A stretch of 64,000 nucleotides of DNA from the NCBI RefSeq assembly GCF_003086295.3, contig NC_092047.1, positions 62,104,054 through 62,168,053 of the forward strand. Direction: 5' to 3'. Each line of letters begins with the position of its first letter. Position 1 is the stretch's first letter. Shown in pieces: positions 21,101 through 33,865 of this stretch. A program made the position numbers and the translations under genes. This DNA is from Arachis hypogaea (Eukaryota; Streptophyta; Magnoliopsida; Fabales; Fabaceae). The notes beneath the pieces were generated by a model, which was not told the DNA's origin, did not search any database, and saw only the letters and a list, made by a program, of their open reading frames with translations.

Positions 21101-21210
21101 TTTCCTCTTGCCTCCCTCCTTAATCTAAGGAAGGTCCTCTCAGGTTCAGAATCGAAGGAAGTTGAAGCCCCGCTTCTTCTCCCTGTCATACAACCATCAA
21201 GTGCAAGCAA
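18155..21210 (-). pseudogene. gag-protease polyprotein with integrase C-terminal-like tail, array copy 2
   Basis: Same architecture as 8990-11838 and nearly the same sequence. Breaks: TAG at 20896 where copy 1 has AAG, a one-base deletion near 20370, and TAA at 18635 where copy 1 has CAA. The protease Asp codon is at 19184-19186 in CDLGAS. An in-frame 207-base tandem duplication repeats the region from TDFVILDMEES to the end of the protease. The tail with FSPGDRVV and EDFKHYQPP is intact to the stop at 18155. RT, RNaseH and integrase core are missing, so copying would need proteins from another element such as N, which shares the gag linker and LTR ends. Confidence 0.86.
18616..19029 (-). repeat. 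207-bp in-frame tandem duplication in the protease
   Basis: Units 18616-18822 and 18823-19029 match closely (69 codons each). Array copy 1 has one unit, so the duplication arose after the two copies parted. The TAA at 18635 lies in one unit only. Confidence 0.85.
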
Positions 21211-21457
21211 GAAAAGATAGGTGCAGAAAGTATTTTTGTCAGAATTACTGTTAGTTGTGGGTGATGCAATATATCAAACAGTTAGTGGGTTAGCAAACAG
21301 AATTGAAAATAACAAAGAAAAACAAAAGAGTAGTGGGGGAAGGGAAGAAGTTTAACTAAAACAGAAAGTAAATCACTCAAACAGAAAATAAAATTCACAA
21401 AAGAAAAATGCTCAATCTAGTCATCTTCCAATTTAATCATTGTTGATGCACAATCAA

Positions 21458-21475
21458 TCCCCGGCAACGGCACCA
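21458..21475 (-). promoter_or_regulatory. Primer-binding site, tRNA-Asp, array copy 2
   Basis: TCCCCGGCAACGGCACCA on the + strand: one mismatch (A for G) to tRNA-Asp(GUC), again 6-7 bases from the LTR. Confidence 0.9.
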
Positions 21476-22589
21476 TAAACTTGATGCGGGTGGAAACTGT
21501 CTCTCAACAAATTTCCTTCGGCAAGTGTACCGAATTTGTCGTCAAGTAAAAACTCACAATAGAGTGAGGTCGAATCCCACAGGGATTGATTGATCAAGCA
21601 ACTTTAATTAGAAGAATGTTCTAGTTGAGCGAATCCAGAATTTGGGTTGAGAATTGCAGAAAATAAAATGGCGGGAATGTAAATAATAGAAAAGTAAATG
21701 CTAGAATTAAAGGACTAGAAGTAAATGACTGAAAGTAAATTGCAGAATTGTAAATGGGAATGGGGGATTTGCTCATAAAATTAAATGGCAGAAATTAAAG
21801 AGAATGGGTAAGATCAGAGATGGGGAGTTCATTGGGCTTAGGAGATGATGCAATTCTCCGTATCAAGTTCATTTTCATCTCTTCCTCAATCAATGCACTC
21901 ATTGATCTCCTTGGCAATCTTAATTGATTGAATTACAAATTCAATCTCTCAAATCTTGATCAATAGCCAATTCCTTGGTCAATTGCTCATGAGAAGAGAT
22001 GAAGTATGGTCACTTATTATACCACATGTATTTCCCAAATCAAGTATTGAGAGGGTTATAGTCACGTACCCATCCAAACCCAATTTGGTCCAGCATGAGA
22101 AAGCATTTCTAGCTTGATCTCTTCATTCCTCTTTCAAGGTTCAGAAGAGATCCAAGTTTGAATAGCTTATTTTCCAAGATAACTACCTAATTGGATGAAG
22201 ATCGAAAGCTTTCAAGTAAAATCAAGAGAAAAGATAGAAGAAGAATAATGAAAATTAGTATTGATCCATAAAATTACAACAGAGCTCCCTAACCCAATGA
22301 AAGGGGTTTAGTTGTTCATAGCTCTAGAAAATGAAAACAAAGATGGAGAATACATCATAAAACTAGAAAATGCAGAGAAGGTAAAATACAGAGAGTAGTT
22401 CTCTTTTCCAACTTCCAGGTTTCCTAAACAATTCAAAGCTACTCCTATATATACTACTTTTCTCAGCTTCTAGTTGGCTCTTCAAGTCTTGGGCCTTTGG
22501 ATCTTGAGTTTGAAGTAGTTCTCTTCTTCATTTGGGCTTGGCTTTACTTGCAGAGAGAAAATGTGAAGTGGGGAGAGACTTTAGCTCAG

Positions 22590-23513
22590 GACGTTAGTGG
22601 TGTTAACGTTTAGTGAAAATATGAGTTCGAGAACGTTAGTGACAATCAACTTTCTCACTAACGTTCCTAAGTAAAAGCCACGTTAACTTCAACGTTAGTG
22701 GCACAAACGTTGCCACTAACGTTGCCTCTAAGTCCTTCGCACACGTTATTGAGACTTAACATTCCCAATAACTTTGAAAAGCCCCCTTTGTTCCCACGTT
22801 AGAGCCCACATTAACTTAGTTAACGTGGCTCTTTAACGTGGGCTTGCCATCCTTCGAGAACGTTAGTGACACTCAACATTGTCACTAACGTTCCAAGGTG
22901 CCCCTATGTCTCACGTTAGAATCCACGTTAACTAGGTTAACGTGGCTTCTAACGTGGCCATGCTTAGCCATCCCCAACGTTAGTGACAATGTTGAATGTC
23001 ACTAACGCTGGCATTTCTTTCACTCATCAACGTTAGCTTCCACGTTAACTTAAGTTAACGTGGAAGTTAACGTGGCTCTTAGTGGCTTGTGTGGTTATTT
23101 CCAACGTTTCTTTTACCCTTTTTTTCACACGTTAGCCTCCACGTTAACTAAGTTAACGTGGAAGTTAACGTGGCTCCTTGGGGGGTTGTGTGGTTGCTTC
23201 CAACGTTAGTGACAATGTTGGGTGTCACTAACGTTGTCGACCACTCTTGCTTCTTACGTTAGCTCCCACGTTAACCAAGTTAACGTGGGAGTTAACATGG
23301 TATGTTTCTCCTTAGGCCAACGTTAGTGACAATATTGAATGTCACTAACGTTGGCATTTCTTCCCCCTTTTAACGTTAGAGGCCACGTTAACTAAGTTAA
23401 CGTGGACTCTAACGTGGCCACTTATGAGCATTTGCCAACGTTAGTGACAATGTTAAGTGTCGCTAACGTTGGCTTAACTTCCCCTCTCCACGTTAGAGTT
23501 CACGTTAGCTTAG
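22590..23513 (-). repeat. Palindrome array in LTR L3
   Basis: Same alternating palindromes as in L2, but shorter: near 23100 one AACGTTAGTGACA palindrome is lost and the 127-base duplication of L2 is absent. Confidence 0.88.
23509..23513. other. Target-site duplication CTTAG (left), element N
   Basis: CTTAG directly before TGATGCGGGG; the second copy is at 33866-33870 after GGCATCA. L2 shows the uninterrupted site around 14291. Confidence 0.9.
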
Positions 23514-25817
23514 TGATGCGGGGAAAACTTGTCTCTCAACAAATCTTCCTTCGGCAAGTGTACCGAAGTTGTCGTCAAGTAAAAACTCACAATAGAGTGA
23601 GGTCGAATTCCACAGGGATTGATTGATCAAGCAACTTTAATTAGAAGAATGTTCTAGTTGAGCGAATCCAGAAATTGGATTGAGAGTTGCAGAAAATAAA
23701 ATGGCGGGAATGTAAATAACAGAAAAGTAAATGCCAGAATTAAAGGACTGGAAGTAAATGACTGAAAATAAATTGCAGAATTGTAAATGGGAATGGGGGA
23801 TTTGCTCATAAAAGTAAATGGCAGAAATTAAAGAGAATGGGTAAGATTAGAGATGGGGAGTTCATTGGGCTTAGGAGATGTTGCAATTCTCTGGATCAAG
23901 TTCATTTTTATCTCATCCTCAATCAATGCACTCATTGATCTCCTTGGCAATCTTAAGTGATTGAATTGCAATTTCTTGCAATTCAATCTCTCAAATCTTG
24001 ATCAATAGCCAATTCCTTGGTCAATTGCTCATGAGAAGAGATGAAGTATGGTCACTGATTATACCACATGCATTTCCCAAACCAAGTATTGAGAGGGTTA
24101 CAGTCACATACCCATCCAAACCCAATTTGGTCCAGCATGAGAAAGCATTTCTAGCTTGATCTCTTCATTCCTCTTCCAAGGTTCAAAAGAGATCCAAGTT
24201 TGAATAGCTTCTCTTCCAAGATAACTACTCAATTGGATGAAGACCGAAAGCTTTCAAGTAAAATCAAGAGGAAAGATAGAAGAAGAACAATGAAAATTAG
24301 TATTGATCCATCAAATTACAACAGAACTCCCTAACCCAATGAAAGGGGTTTAGTTGTTCATAGCTCTTGAAAATGAAAACAAAGATGGAGAATACATCAT
24401 AAAACTAGAAATTGCAAAGAAAGTAAAATATAGAGGGTGGTTCTTCAGCCTCCAGAACTATTCTTCAATTCAAAGCTACTCCTATATATACTACTCTTCT
24501 TAGCTTCTAGTTCACTCTTCAAGTCTTGGGCCTTTGGATCTTGAGTTTGAAGCAGTTCCTTTCTTTATTTGGGCTTGGCTTTACTTGCAGAGAGAAAGTG
24601 CGGAGTGGGCAGAGACTTAAGCTCAGGGCGTAAGGAGTGTTAATCATTTAGTGAAAGTCCATGTTCGGGAACGTTAGTGACACTTAACATTGTCACTAAC
24701 GTTCCAATGCACCCCTTTTGCCTCACGTTAAAACCCACGTTAACTAGGTTAACGTGGCTTTTAACGTTGCCTTGTCATCCTTTGAGAACGTTAGTGACAC
24801 TCAACATTGTCACTAACGTTCCAGTGTGCCCCTTCTTGCTTCACGTTAAAGCTCACGTTAACTAGGTTAACGTGGCTTCTAACGTGGCCTTTGCCATCCT
24901 TCGAGAACGTTAGTGACATTCAACAATGTCACTAACGTTCCAATGTGCCCCTAGGTCTCACGTTAGAGTCCACGTTAACTAGGTTAACGTAGCTTCTAAC
25001 GTGGCCATCTTTTAGCCATCCCAACGTTAGTGACAATGTTGAGTGTCACTAACGTTGGCTCATCCTTCATTTCTCATCGTTAGCTTCCACGTTAACCAAG
25101 TTAACGTGGAAGTTAACGTGACTCTTGGGGGTTGTGTGGTTGCTTCAACGTTAGTGACAATGTTGAGTGTCACTAACGTTGTCGACAACTCTTCATCCTT
25201 TACATTAGTTCCCACGTTAACCAAGTTAACGTGGGAGTTAACGTGGTACTTAGCACCATAGGCCAACGTTAGTGACAATGTTGAGTGTCACTAACGTTGG
25301 CTTCTCTCCCTCCCCCTTAACGTTAGAGGCCACGTTAACTAGGTTAACGTGGCTTCTAACGTGGCCACTTATGAGTAATTGCCAACATTAGTGACAATGT
25401 TGAGTGTCACTAACGTTGGCTCAACTTCTTTTCTCCACGTTAGATTTCACGTTAACTTGGTTAACGTGACTCTCTAACGTGGGCATTGATGGCTTTTTTT
25501 GAGAGTGTTATTGGCAATCACTTTTCTCATTAATCTTTGCAAGTTACCTCCCCTTTTCTTGCTTCTTTTTGGTCCTGAAATCAAGCAACAAAGTGCATCA
25601 AAGCTCTAGTCCAAGTCATGAGTAATGCAACATAATATTTGTCACTAAACTTATGCAAAATCCTCATGAAATCATGTAAAATGCACAATGTATGTTTGAG
25701 TCAAGGCATAAGTGAATATTTACCCAAAACTAGCTTATTTCCTAAAGAAATGCATGAAACTAACCTAAAAACAGTAAAGAAAAGGTCAGTGAAACTGGCC
25801 AAGATGCCCTGGCATCA
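23514..25817 (-). repeat. LTR L4 (3' LTR of element N)
   Basis: Begins TGATGCGGGGAAAAC and ends GCCCTGGCATCA on the + strand, 2304 bp. TATA run at 24483-24490. Same ends and palindromes as L2 and L3. Confidence 0.9.
24670..25490 (-). repeat. Palindrome array in LTR L4
   Basis: About fourteen inverted repeats of the AACGTTAGTGACA and CACGTTAACTAGGTTAACGTG types alternate with short unlike spacers. Confidence 0.9.
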
Positions 25818-25835
25818 TAACACCAAACTTAAAGC
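25818..25835 (-). promoter_or_regulatory. Putative polypurine-tract region, element N
   Basis: TAACACCAAACTTAAAGC abuts LTR L4; one base differs from the array copy at 14645. Confidence 0.6.
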
Positions 25836-27489
25836 TTGCTTGTCCCTAAGCAAGTACTGGAACAAGAAAATGATGAATGGAATATCCATAGGAATGAGTC
25901 ATTCTTGTGGAAGTCATATTACTGATTTTATGGTGGTTTCATGCATAGCAACTTAGGTTCATTCTATTACTGGCTTTCAGACCTTTATCATGTCCCTAAA
26001 CACTTACTTTGTTTATATCTCATGAGACTTTTATTCATTGATCCTTTTATTGTTATTTCAAGGGTTATTTGTGTTATTTAGGCTAAGTGCTCTGTAAGGG
26101 GGCAACTCTTTAAGATAAGCTTTCAGCCAACACTCCCGAACCAGTTGGTTCAAGGTGCTAGGTGTTGAAGCACCCCTAAGGACCTACTCCCTCAAGTCTC
26201 TCCCCCATACATACACACCACAGGCATATAGTTTATTTATTTTCATTTCTTGAGACCTTGGTGTCCAGCACCTCTTTGGGTTACTAAATGCTCTGTAGTG
26301 AGGGTTACTCTTGATAGTGGATTTTCAGCTGATAATCCCGGGTTAGTTAACCCAAGTTACCAAGTGATAAAGCACCCCTAAGAGCTTATTCATCCAAGTA
26401 GATCCCTCACACAGGAGCACCACAGACACTTGCCTCAAGCTTAAAACCATTGATGCCTAGCCTTATTGCTTACTCTTTTTCTTTTGTTTTTCACTTCCAT
26501 TGTTCTTTCCCTTTTCTCTTCTTAGGATCTTGTTATTAACTTAGTCTCATGAGTGTATCCAAAGCAACGTATTCAGGATAGATAGTTGTCCTCCTAGCCT
26601 TGTGGTTGAACCAACTTAGCTAACTTATGACTACCCCAAAGATTCATGAATGCACTTCCACAATTTCAACTCCACTCTGGTCTTTTACAACTATAATCAT
26701 TCTCTTTTTCAATTGATAAAAAGGGACAAGCTTGCAAGTAAATAAGGGAATGATGCAGTGACATTTAAACCAGAAATCATGGACCTATTCAGAAGGAAAA
26801 CTTTAAAAGACAGAATTTTGAAAAAAAGTTCAACTGCAAGTAACTACAAATCAAAAGTGCAATTCGTACCTCCAACTTTCAACAATTCTAAGTACAATGG
26901 AATCAGGTAACAATACAACCTTCGGGTGATGATCTATGGTCCCTCTCTCTCTTTGTCATCCTTCTAGTTTTTGTTGCCTCGCTTCTTTGGGTGAAGGTGC
27001 ACCATTTCCTTATAAGATTCCTACAAGGTCACTGGAAGTTGCTTGTTCCCAAAGCACTTGAGACATAGTTAGCTTATATGTATGCTTGTGCCTCTTGAAC
27101 TCAGTTTGGTGTGTGAACACCAAACTTAGTTCTTTGCCCAGTGCGCAACATTGCATATATGCAGAGACCCTCATATCTTGTTATCAACAAAGCAATGATC
27201 ACCTATAGTCTAACTACACCTAAGTGGTTTCTCTTGGTTGGATGGAGCTAGCAATGTTCTTTTGGGAGTGGGGTGTAATTCTAACCAATGTTCTTTAGTG
27301 GAACACCAAACTTAGAATTACACCATCACTCTTAGATTGTTCTGGGGTGGAACACCAAACTTAGCTCCTTCAATACAGGGGAAACCACTTGTGACTTTAT
27401 TGAAATAAGGATGAAATTGAAACTACCTAAGGTTGGGTTGCCTCCCAACAGAGCGCTCTTTTATCGTCGCTAGCTCGACGAGTTCTTAA
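25836..27489 (-). other. 3' noncoding region of element N
   Basis: Contains the duplicated hairpins GAACCAGTTGGTTC (26138-26151) and GGGTTAGTTAACCC (26340-26353), a block at 27041-27095 shared with 38672-38727 and 53400-53460, three AACACCAAACTTA motifs (27117, 27302, 27351), one within the 10-base inverted repeat at 27103-27126, and the post-pol hairpin at 27433-27448. No extra ORF. Confidence 0.7.
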
Positions 27490-30400
27490 TTATTTGAGAT
27501 GGTACTTTACTCTGGGGTCTTCCCCCATGTTGCCCAGATAATGCTTGAGTCTTTGTCCATTCACTGTAAAAGTCCTCTTGGAACCTTCATCCGTGATTTC
27601 GATATGGCCATATGGTGATACTTTTGTAACCAAGAAAGGTCCGGACCACCTTGACTTGAGTTTCCCTGGGAACAGCCTTAATTTAGAATTGTAAAGGAGT
27701 ACTTGCTGCCCTTTTTCGAAACTCCTGGGTGCCAAGTGCATGTCATGTTTTCTTTTTGCCTTCTCTTTATACATCTTAGTGTTTTCATAGGCTTGTGACC
27801 TGAATTCCTCCATCTCTTGCAGCTGCAAGATTCTTTTTGCACCCGCAGCAATGCTGTCAAAATTTAGTATCTTGATAGCCCAAAGAGCTTTATGTTCCAG
27901 CTCCAGTGGTAAATGACAAGCCTTCCCATAGACTAATTGATATGGAGACATTCCAAGTGGGGTTTTGAATGCTGTTCTGTATGCCCACAGAGCATCATCC
28001 AACTTCTTCGACCAATCCTTTCTAGATGCGCCCACAGTCTTTTCCAGGATCCTCTTCAGCTCTCTGTTAGATATCTCAGTTTGCCCACTTGTTTGAGGAT
28101 GGTAAGGTGTGGCTACTTTGTGTTTTATCCCATATCGTAAGAGGAGAGCTTCTAGTGGTTTGTTACAAAAGTGGCTCCCTCCATCACTAATGAGGGCTCT
28201 TGGGACTCCAAACCGGCTAAAGATATTCTTCCTGGGGAAGTTCATGACTACCTTGTTATCATTAGTTGGGGTTGCAATAGCCTCTACCCACTTGGAAATA
28301 TAATCTACTGCTACCAGGATGTAATTGTTTGCATATGAGGTTGGGAATGGTCCCATGAAATCAATTCCCCACACATCAAACAGTTCAAGTTCCAAGATGA
28401 AATTTTGTGGCATGGCGTTTCTTTTGGGCAGGTTTCCAGATCTTTGCAATTCATTGCAACTTTTTACTAGCTCTTTGGCATCCTTGAAAAGAGTGGGCCA
28501 AAAGAATCCGCTTTGTAACACCTTTGCTACAGTTCTGTCCCCTCCAAAGTGCCCGCCATAGCATGAACCGTGGCAGTTCCACAGGACTTCTCTCCCTTCC
28601 TCTTCCGAGACACATCTTCTAAGAATTCCATCTGAACATTTCTTGAAGAGATATGGCTCGTCCCAGACAAAGTATTTTGCATCATTCATGAGCTTCCTCT
28701 TTTGATGTTTATTGATCCCTGGTGGTAATGCTCCAGTTGCCTTGAAATTTGCAATATCTGCGAACCATGGTGCTTTATGAACTGTCATCAACTGCTCATC
28801 AGGGAAGAGCTCGTTAACACTTGTATCATTTTCTCCACCTTGATCATAAGGGATTCTAGATAAGTGATCTGCCACCTTGTTCTCCACTCCCTTCTTGTCT
28901 CTGATTTCAATCTCAAATTTCTGCAACAGTAAGATCCACCTTATTAGTCTTGGCTTCAATTCTTGCTTGGCAAACAAATATTTAAGTGTTGTGTGATCTG
29001 TAAAAACGATCACTTTAGCACCAATGAGGTATGATCTAAATTTGTCAAATGCAAAAACTATTGCTAGCAACTCCTTTTCAGTAGTGGTATAATTTCTTTG
29101 AGTTTCATTAAGGACTTTGCTAGCATAGTATATCACACGAACTAGGTTATCTTTCCTTTGTCCTAACACTGCCCCAACTGCAAAATCAGATGCATCGCAC
29201 ATCAATTCAAATGGTAGGTTCCAATCAGGTGGGAAAATGATAGGAGCAGAGGATAACCTCATTTTCAAATGTGCAAATGCTAGCATGCAGGTTTCATCAA
29301 AGATGAATGGTGTATCAGATACAAGGAGATTTCTTAAGGGCTTGGCTATCTTTGAAAAATCTTTAATAAATCTTCTGTAAAAACCAGCATGCCCTAAAAA
29401 ACTTCTAATTGCCTTGACATCACTGGGTGGGGGTAGTTTTTCAATAAGTTCCACTTTAGCTCTATCAACCTCAATGCCTTGGTGAGAGACTTTATGACCA
29501 AGGACTATTCCCCCTGTCACCATGAAGTGGCATTTTTCCCATTTCAAGACCAAATTGGTCTCTTGGCACCTTTTCAATACCAAGGCGAGGTGATGTAGGC
29601 AACTAGGAAAAGAATCTCCGAATACCGAGAAATCATCCATAAAAACTTCAATGAATTTTTCTATCATATCTGAAAAGATAGAAAGCATGCAGCGTTGGAA
29701 AGTTACAGGGGCATTATATAACCCAAATGGCATGCGCCTATAGGCAAACACTCCATACGGACAGGTAAATGAGGTTTTCTCTTGGTCTCTTGGATCAACC
29801 ACTATTTGGTTGTATCCTGAATAACCGTCGAGAAAATAATAATAAGCGTGCCCTGCAAGTCTTTCCAACATCTGATCCATGAATGGAAGGGGAAAATGGT
29901 CCTTTCGTGTAGCCTCATTGAGCTTCCTGTAGTCTATGCACATCCGCCATCCTGTGACGGTCCTTGTAGGTATGAGCTCGTTCTTCTCATTGGTAACCAC
30001 AGTGATCCCTCCCTTTTTTGGTACAACATGTATGGGGCTAAACCAAGGGCTGTCCGAAATTGGGTATATGACTCCTCCTTGCCAAAGCTTCATAACCTCT
30101 TTCTGTACCACTTCCTTCATGATTGGGTTCAGCCTTCTTTGGGATTGAATGGATGGCTTGGCGTCATCTTCCAACAGTATCTTATGCATGCATATGGCTG
30201 AACTGATTCCCTTCAAGTCAGCAAGGGTCCATCCAATGGCATCCTTATGCTCCCGCAGCACCTTGAATAGCTCGTCCTCTTGATCTTGACTGAGGGATGA
30301 ATTTATGATCACTGGGTAGTTTTCATTTTCTCCTAGATATGCATATTTGAGAGTGGGTGGCAATGCTTTGAGTTCAAGTTTGGGTGCTTCTGATTTTTTG

Positions 30401-32003
30401 CTCCCTTCCTTTGGTGCATCTGGTATGTGTGTTTCTGTTATAGCTACCTCTTCACTTGATTCAGATTCTTCCTCCACCAATCTCTCGTTCTCTTCAAGTT
30501 TATCTTCTTCAAAATTCTCCTGCACTTCATCCTCAAGTGCATCTAACCTCATGCATTCCCCCAATTGTTCCGGTGGATAACTCATGGCCTTGAACACATT
30601 GAATGTCATCTTTTCATTGTGTAATCTAAGGGTGAGGTCACCCTTTTGAACATCAATGATAGCTCCAGCAGTAGCCAAGAATGGCCTTTCCAAAATGAAG
30701 GAGGTTTTGGCGTCTTCCTGCATGTCCAGCACCACAAAATCTGCTGGGAATATGAAATCTCCTACTTTTACTAGCAAATCCTCCACTATCCCGTGAGGGA
30801 ATTTGAACGATCGGTCTACCAGTTATAGAGCCATTTTTGTTGGTTTAGCCTCCTCAATTTTCATCTTTCTCATCATAGCTACTGACATCAAATTGATGCT
30901 GGCCCCTAAGTCACAAAGAGCCTTTTCTACTGTGATTTCTCCTATAATGCAAGGGATCTGAAAACTCCCAGGATCCTTCAGTTTCTGAGGTAGTTTATGC
31001 TGAATGATAGCACTGCACTTTTCAGTTAGTATCACAGTCTCATTGTTCTTCCAGCTTCTCTTCTTAGTCATTAGCTCCTTCAAAAACTTGGCATAAAGTG
31101 GCATTTGTTCTATGGCTTCAGCAAATGGTATGTTAATTTGTAGCTTCTTGAAGATTTCCAAAAATCTCAAGAACTGGTTGTCATCTTCCTTTTTCTTCAA
31201 TAGCTGGGGGTATGGAGCTCTTGAGACGTTGAGTTGGGGTATCTTTTTCTCTTTCTGCAAACTTGGCGTGGGGGGTTGCATTCCATCTTGCTCCTCTTCC
31301 TTTTCAATTGAGCTTTCTTCTAGTGGTTTTTGGGGATGTTCCTTCAGTTCCTTCAAACTCCTAAGTGTGATAGCTTGACACTCCTCCCTTTTGCTTGAAT
31401 GGGCATCATAGCAAAAATTGTGGTTCGGAAGCTACTTAAAAAGATAGCTGATTTGTGTCTCCAGTTTTGTGATGGCAGCATTTTGATTCTGCATGTTTGA
31501 CTGTACTTCCTCTCTGAATGATGTACTGTCTTGAACGTCTCTGCATATTCCTTCGATGAAGGTTTCAATCTTAGAGAGCTTGTCATCAATTGATGAGTGA
31601 TTCGGAGCAGATGTGCTGTTTTGGTTTTGATAAGTGTGTGGAGAGTTGTTGTTGTGGGGGTGTTGAGATGTCCTCTGGGTGAATTGTTGGTGAGCTGCAT
31701 TGTTGTTAGAGTTGTAACGTCTCTGGTCTTGGTTTTGATCTTGCTCACTTCCCCACCCAAAATTCAGGTGATTTCTCCATCCAGGGTTGTAAGTCTTGGA
31801 GTATGGATCATAGTTTTTCCTTGGTGAATTCCCAATGTAGTTGGCTTGCTCCTGACTCCCTTCTGCTTCTTGGTTTACTCCTTCTTGTGTTGTTGATGAA
31901 GTGAAGATTACTGCTACTTGGTTTATCTCCATCTTCTTGGTGAGATCAGCCAGCTGCTGGGTAATAAGCTTGTTTTGGACCAACAGAGCGTCTACATTGT
32001 TTA
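27490..32003 (-). pseudogene. gag linker-PR-RT-RNaseH-IN polyprotein of element N, two stops
   Basis: A single frame runs from 32003 to the stop at 27490, broken only by TAG at 31432 and TAA at 30823. Order on the - strand: Asn/Gln-rich gag linker, protease (CDLGAS, Asp codon 30910-30912), RT with FMDD at about 29632-29643, RNaseH starting LMCDASD, integrase with D-D-E ([29 protein letters not shown]) and C-terminal domain ending [10 protein letters not shown]. The HHCC finger is changed: its last Cys is Leu (CNELQR instead of CxxCQR). The front of gag is missing through the deletion at 32004. This is the best-preserved pol in the window, but it is not functional as read. It is the natural candidate for the helper type that mobilised the array. 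Confidence 0.92.
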
Positions 32004-33865
32004 GGTGATTGAATTGCAATTTCTTGCAATTCAATCTCTCAAATCTTGATCAATAGCCAATTCCTTGGTCAATTGCTCATGAGAAGAGATGAAGTATGGT
32101 CACTGATTATACCACATGCATTTCCCAAACCAAGTATTGAGAGGGTTACAGTCATATACCCATCCAAACCCAATTTGGTCCAGCATGAGAAAGCATTTCT
32201 AGCTTGATCTCTTCATTCCTCTTCCAAGGTTCAAAAGAGATCCAAGTTTTAATAGCTTCTCTTCCAAGATAACTACTCAATTGGATGAAGACCGAAAGCT
32301 TTCAAGTAAAATCAAGAGGAAAGATAGAAGAAGAACAATGAAAATTAGTATTGATTCATCAAATTACAACAGAGCTCCCTAACCCAATGAAAGGGGCTTA
32401 GTTGTTCATAGCTTTTGAAAATGAAAACAAAGATGGAGAATACATCATAAAACTAGAAATTGCAAAGAAAGTAAAATATAGAGAGTGGTTCTTCAGCCTC
32501 CAGAACTATTCTTCAAATTAAAGCTACTCCTATATATACTACTCTTCTCAGCTTCTAGTTCACTCTTCAAGTCTTGGGCCTTTGGATCTTGAGTTTGAAG
32601 CAGTTCCTTTCTTTATTTGGGCTTGGCTTTACTTGCAGAGAGAAAGTGCGGAGTGGGCAGAGATTTAAGCTCAGGGCGTAAGGAGTGTTAATCATTTAGT
32701 GAAAGTCCAAGTTCGGGAACGTTAGTGACACTTAACATTGTCACTAACGTTCCAATGCACCCCTTTTGCCTCACGTTAAAACCCACGTTAACTAGGTTAA
32801 CGTGGCTTTTAACGTTGCCTTGTCATCCTTCGAGAACGTTAGTGACACTCAACATTGTCACTAACGTTCCAGTGTGCCCCTTCTTGCTTCACGTTAAAGC
32901 TCACGTTAACTATGTTAACGTGGCTTCTAACGTGGCCTTTGCCATCCTTCGAGAATGTTAGTGATATTCAACATTGTCACTAACGTTCCAATGTGCCCCT
33001 AGGTCTCACGTTAGAGTCCACGTTAACTAGGTTAACGTGGCTTCTAACGTGGCCATCTTTTAGCCATCCCAACGTTAGTGACAATGTTGAGTGTCACTAA
33101 CGTTGGCTCATCCTTCATTTCTCATCGTTAGCTTCCACGTTAACCAAGTTAACGTGGAAGTTAACGTGACTTTTGGGGGTTGTGTGGTTGCTTCAACGTT
33201 AGTGACAATGTTGAGTGTCACTAACGTTGTCAACAACTCTTCATCCTCTACGTTAGTTCCCACGTTAACCAAGTTAACGTGGGAGTTAACGTGGTACTTA
33301 GCACCATAGGCCAACGTTAGTGACAATGTTGAGTGTCACTAACGTTGGCTTCTCTCCCTCCCCCTTAACGTTAGAGGCCACGTTAACTAGGTTAACGTGG
33401 CTTCTAACGTGGCCACTTATGAGTAATTGCCAACGTTAGTGACAATGTTGAGTGTCACTAACGTTGGCTCAACTTCTTTTTTCCACGTTAGAGTTCACGT
33501 TAACTTGGTTAACGTGACTCTCTAATGTGGGCATTGATGGCTTTTTTTGAGAGTGTTATTGGCAATCACTTTTCTCATTAATCTTTGCAAGTTACCTCCC
33601 CTTTTCTTGCTTCTTTTTGGTCCTGAAATCAAGCAACAAAGTGCATCAAAGCTCTAGTCCAAGTCATGAGTGATGCAACATAATATTTGTCACTAAACTT
33701 ATGCAAAATCCTCATGAAATCATGTAAAATGCACAATGTATGTTTGAGTCAAGGCATAAGTGAATATTAACCCAAAACTAGCTTATTTCCTAAAGAAATG
33801 CATGAAACTAACCTAAAAACAGTAAAGAAAAGGTCAGTGAAACTGGCCAAGATGCCCTGGCATCA
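32004..33865 (-). repeat. LTR L5 (5' LTR of element N), truncated
   Basis: Starts abruptly at GTGATTGAATTGC, equivalent to about 23954 in L4, so about 440 bases of U5 side are missing together with PBS and gag front. The join has the short shared sequence TTAG/TTAAG. Ends GGCATCA before CTTAG. TATA run at 32531-32538. Confidence 0.9.
32718..33528 (-). repeat. Palindrome array in LTR L5
   Basis: Same units in the same order as in L4, with scattered single-base differences that often break one arm of a palindrome. Confidence 0.88.

Larger units (their letters stand above)
21482..23513 (-). repeat. LTR L3 of the array, U5-side segment
   Basis: Starts TGATGCGGGTGG after the PBS and is nearly identical to L2 up to CACGTTAGCTTAG, where element N interrupts it. 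It continues at 33871. TATA run at 22446-22453. The CTTAG at 23509-23513 is repeated at 33866-33870. Confidence 0.92.
23514..33865 (-). mobile_element. Element N: A-family pol-bearing retrotransposon nested in LTR L3
   Basis: Bounded by CTTAG on both sides and by TG...CA ends. It has LTR L4 (3' LTR), PPT, noncoding region, IN-RNaseH-RT-PR and the gag linker, then an abrupt join to the middle of the 5' LTR L5. PBS, gag front and the U5 end of L5 are deleted. Comparing L4 with L5 by eye I count about 25-30 differences over 1.86 kb, which points to a recent insertion. Confidence 0.92.

Noticed and set aside
24677..25278. Several 60-75 codon ORFs in LTR palindrome arrays (also 32725-33326)
   Set aside because: They run across inverted repeats on both strands with similar peptides; a by-product of palindromic DNA.
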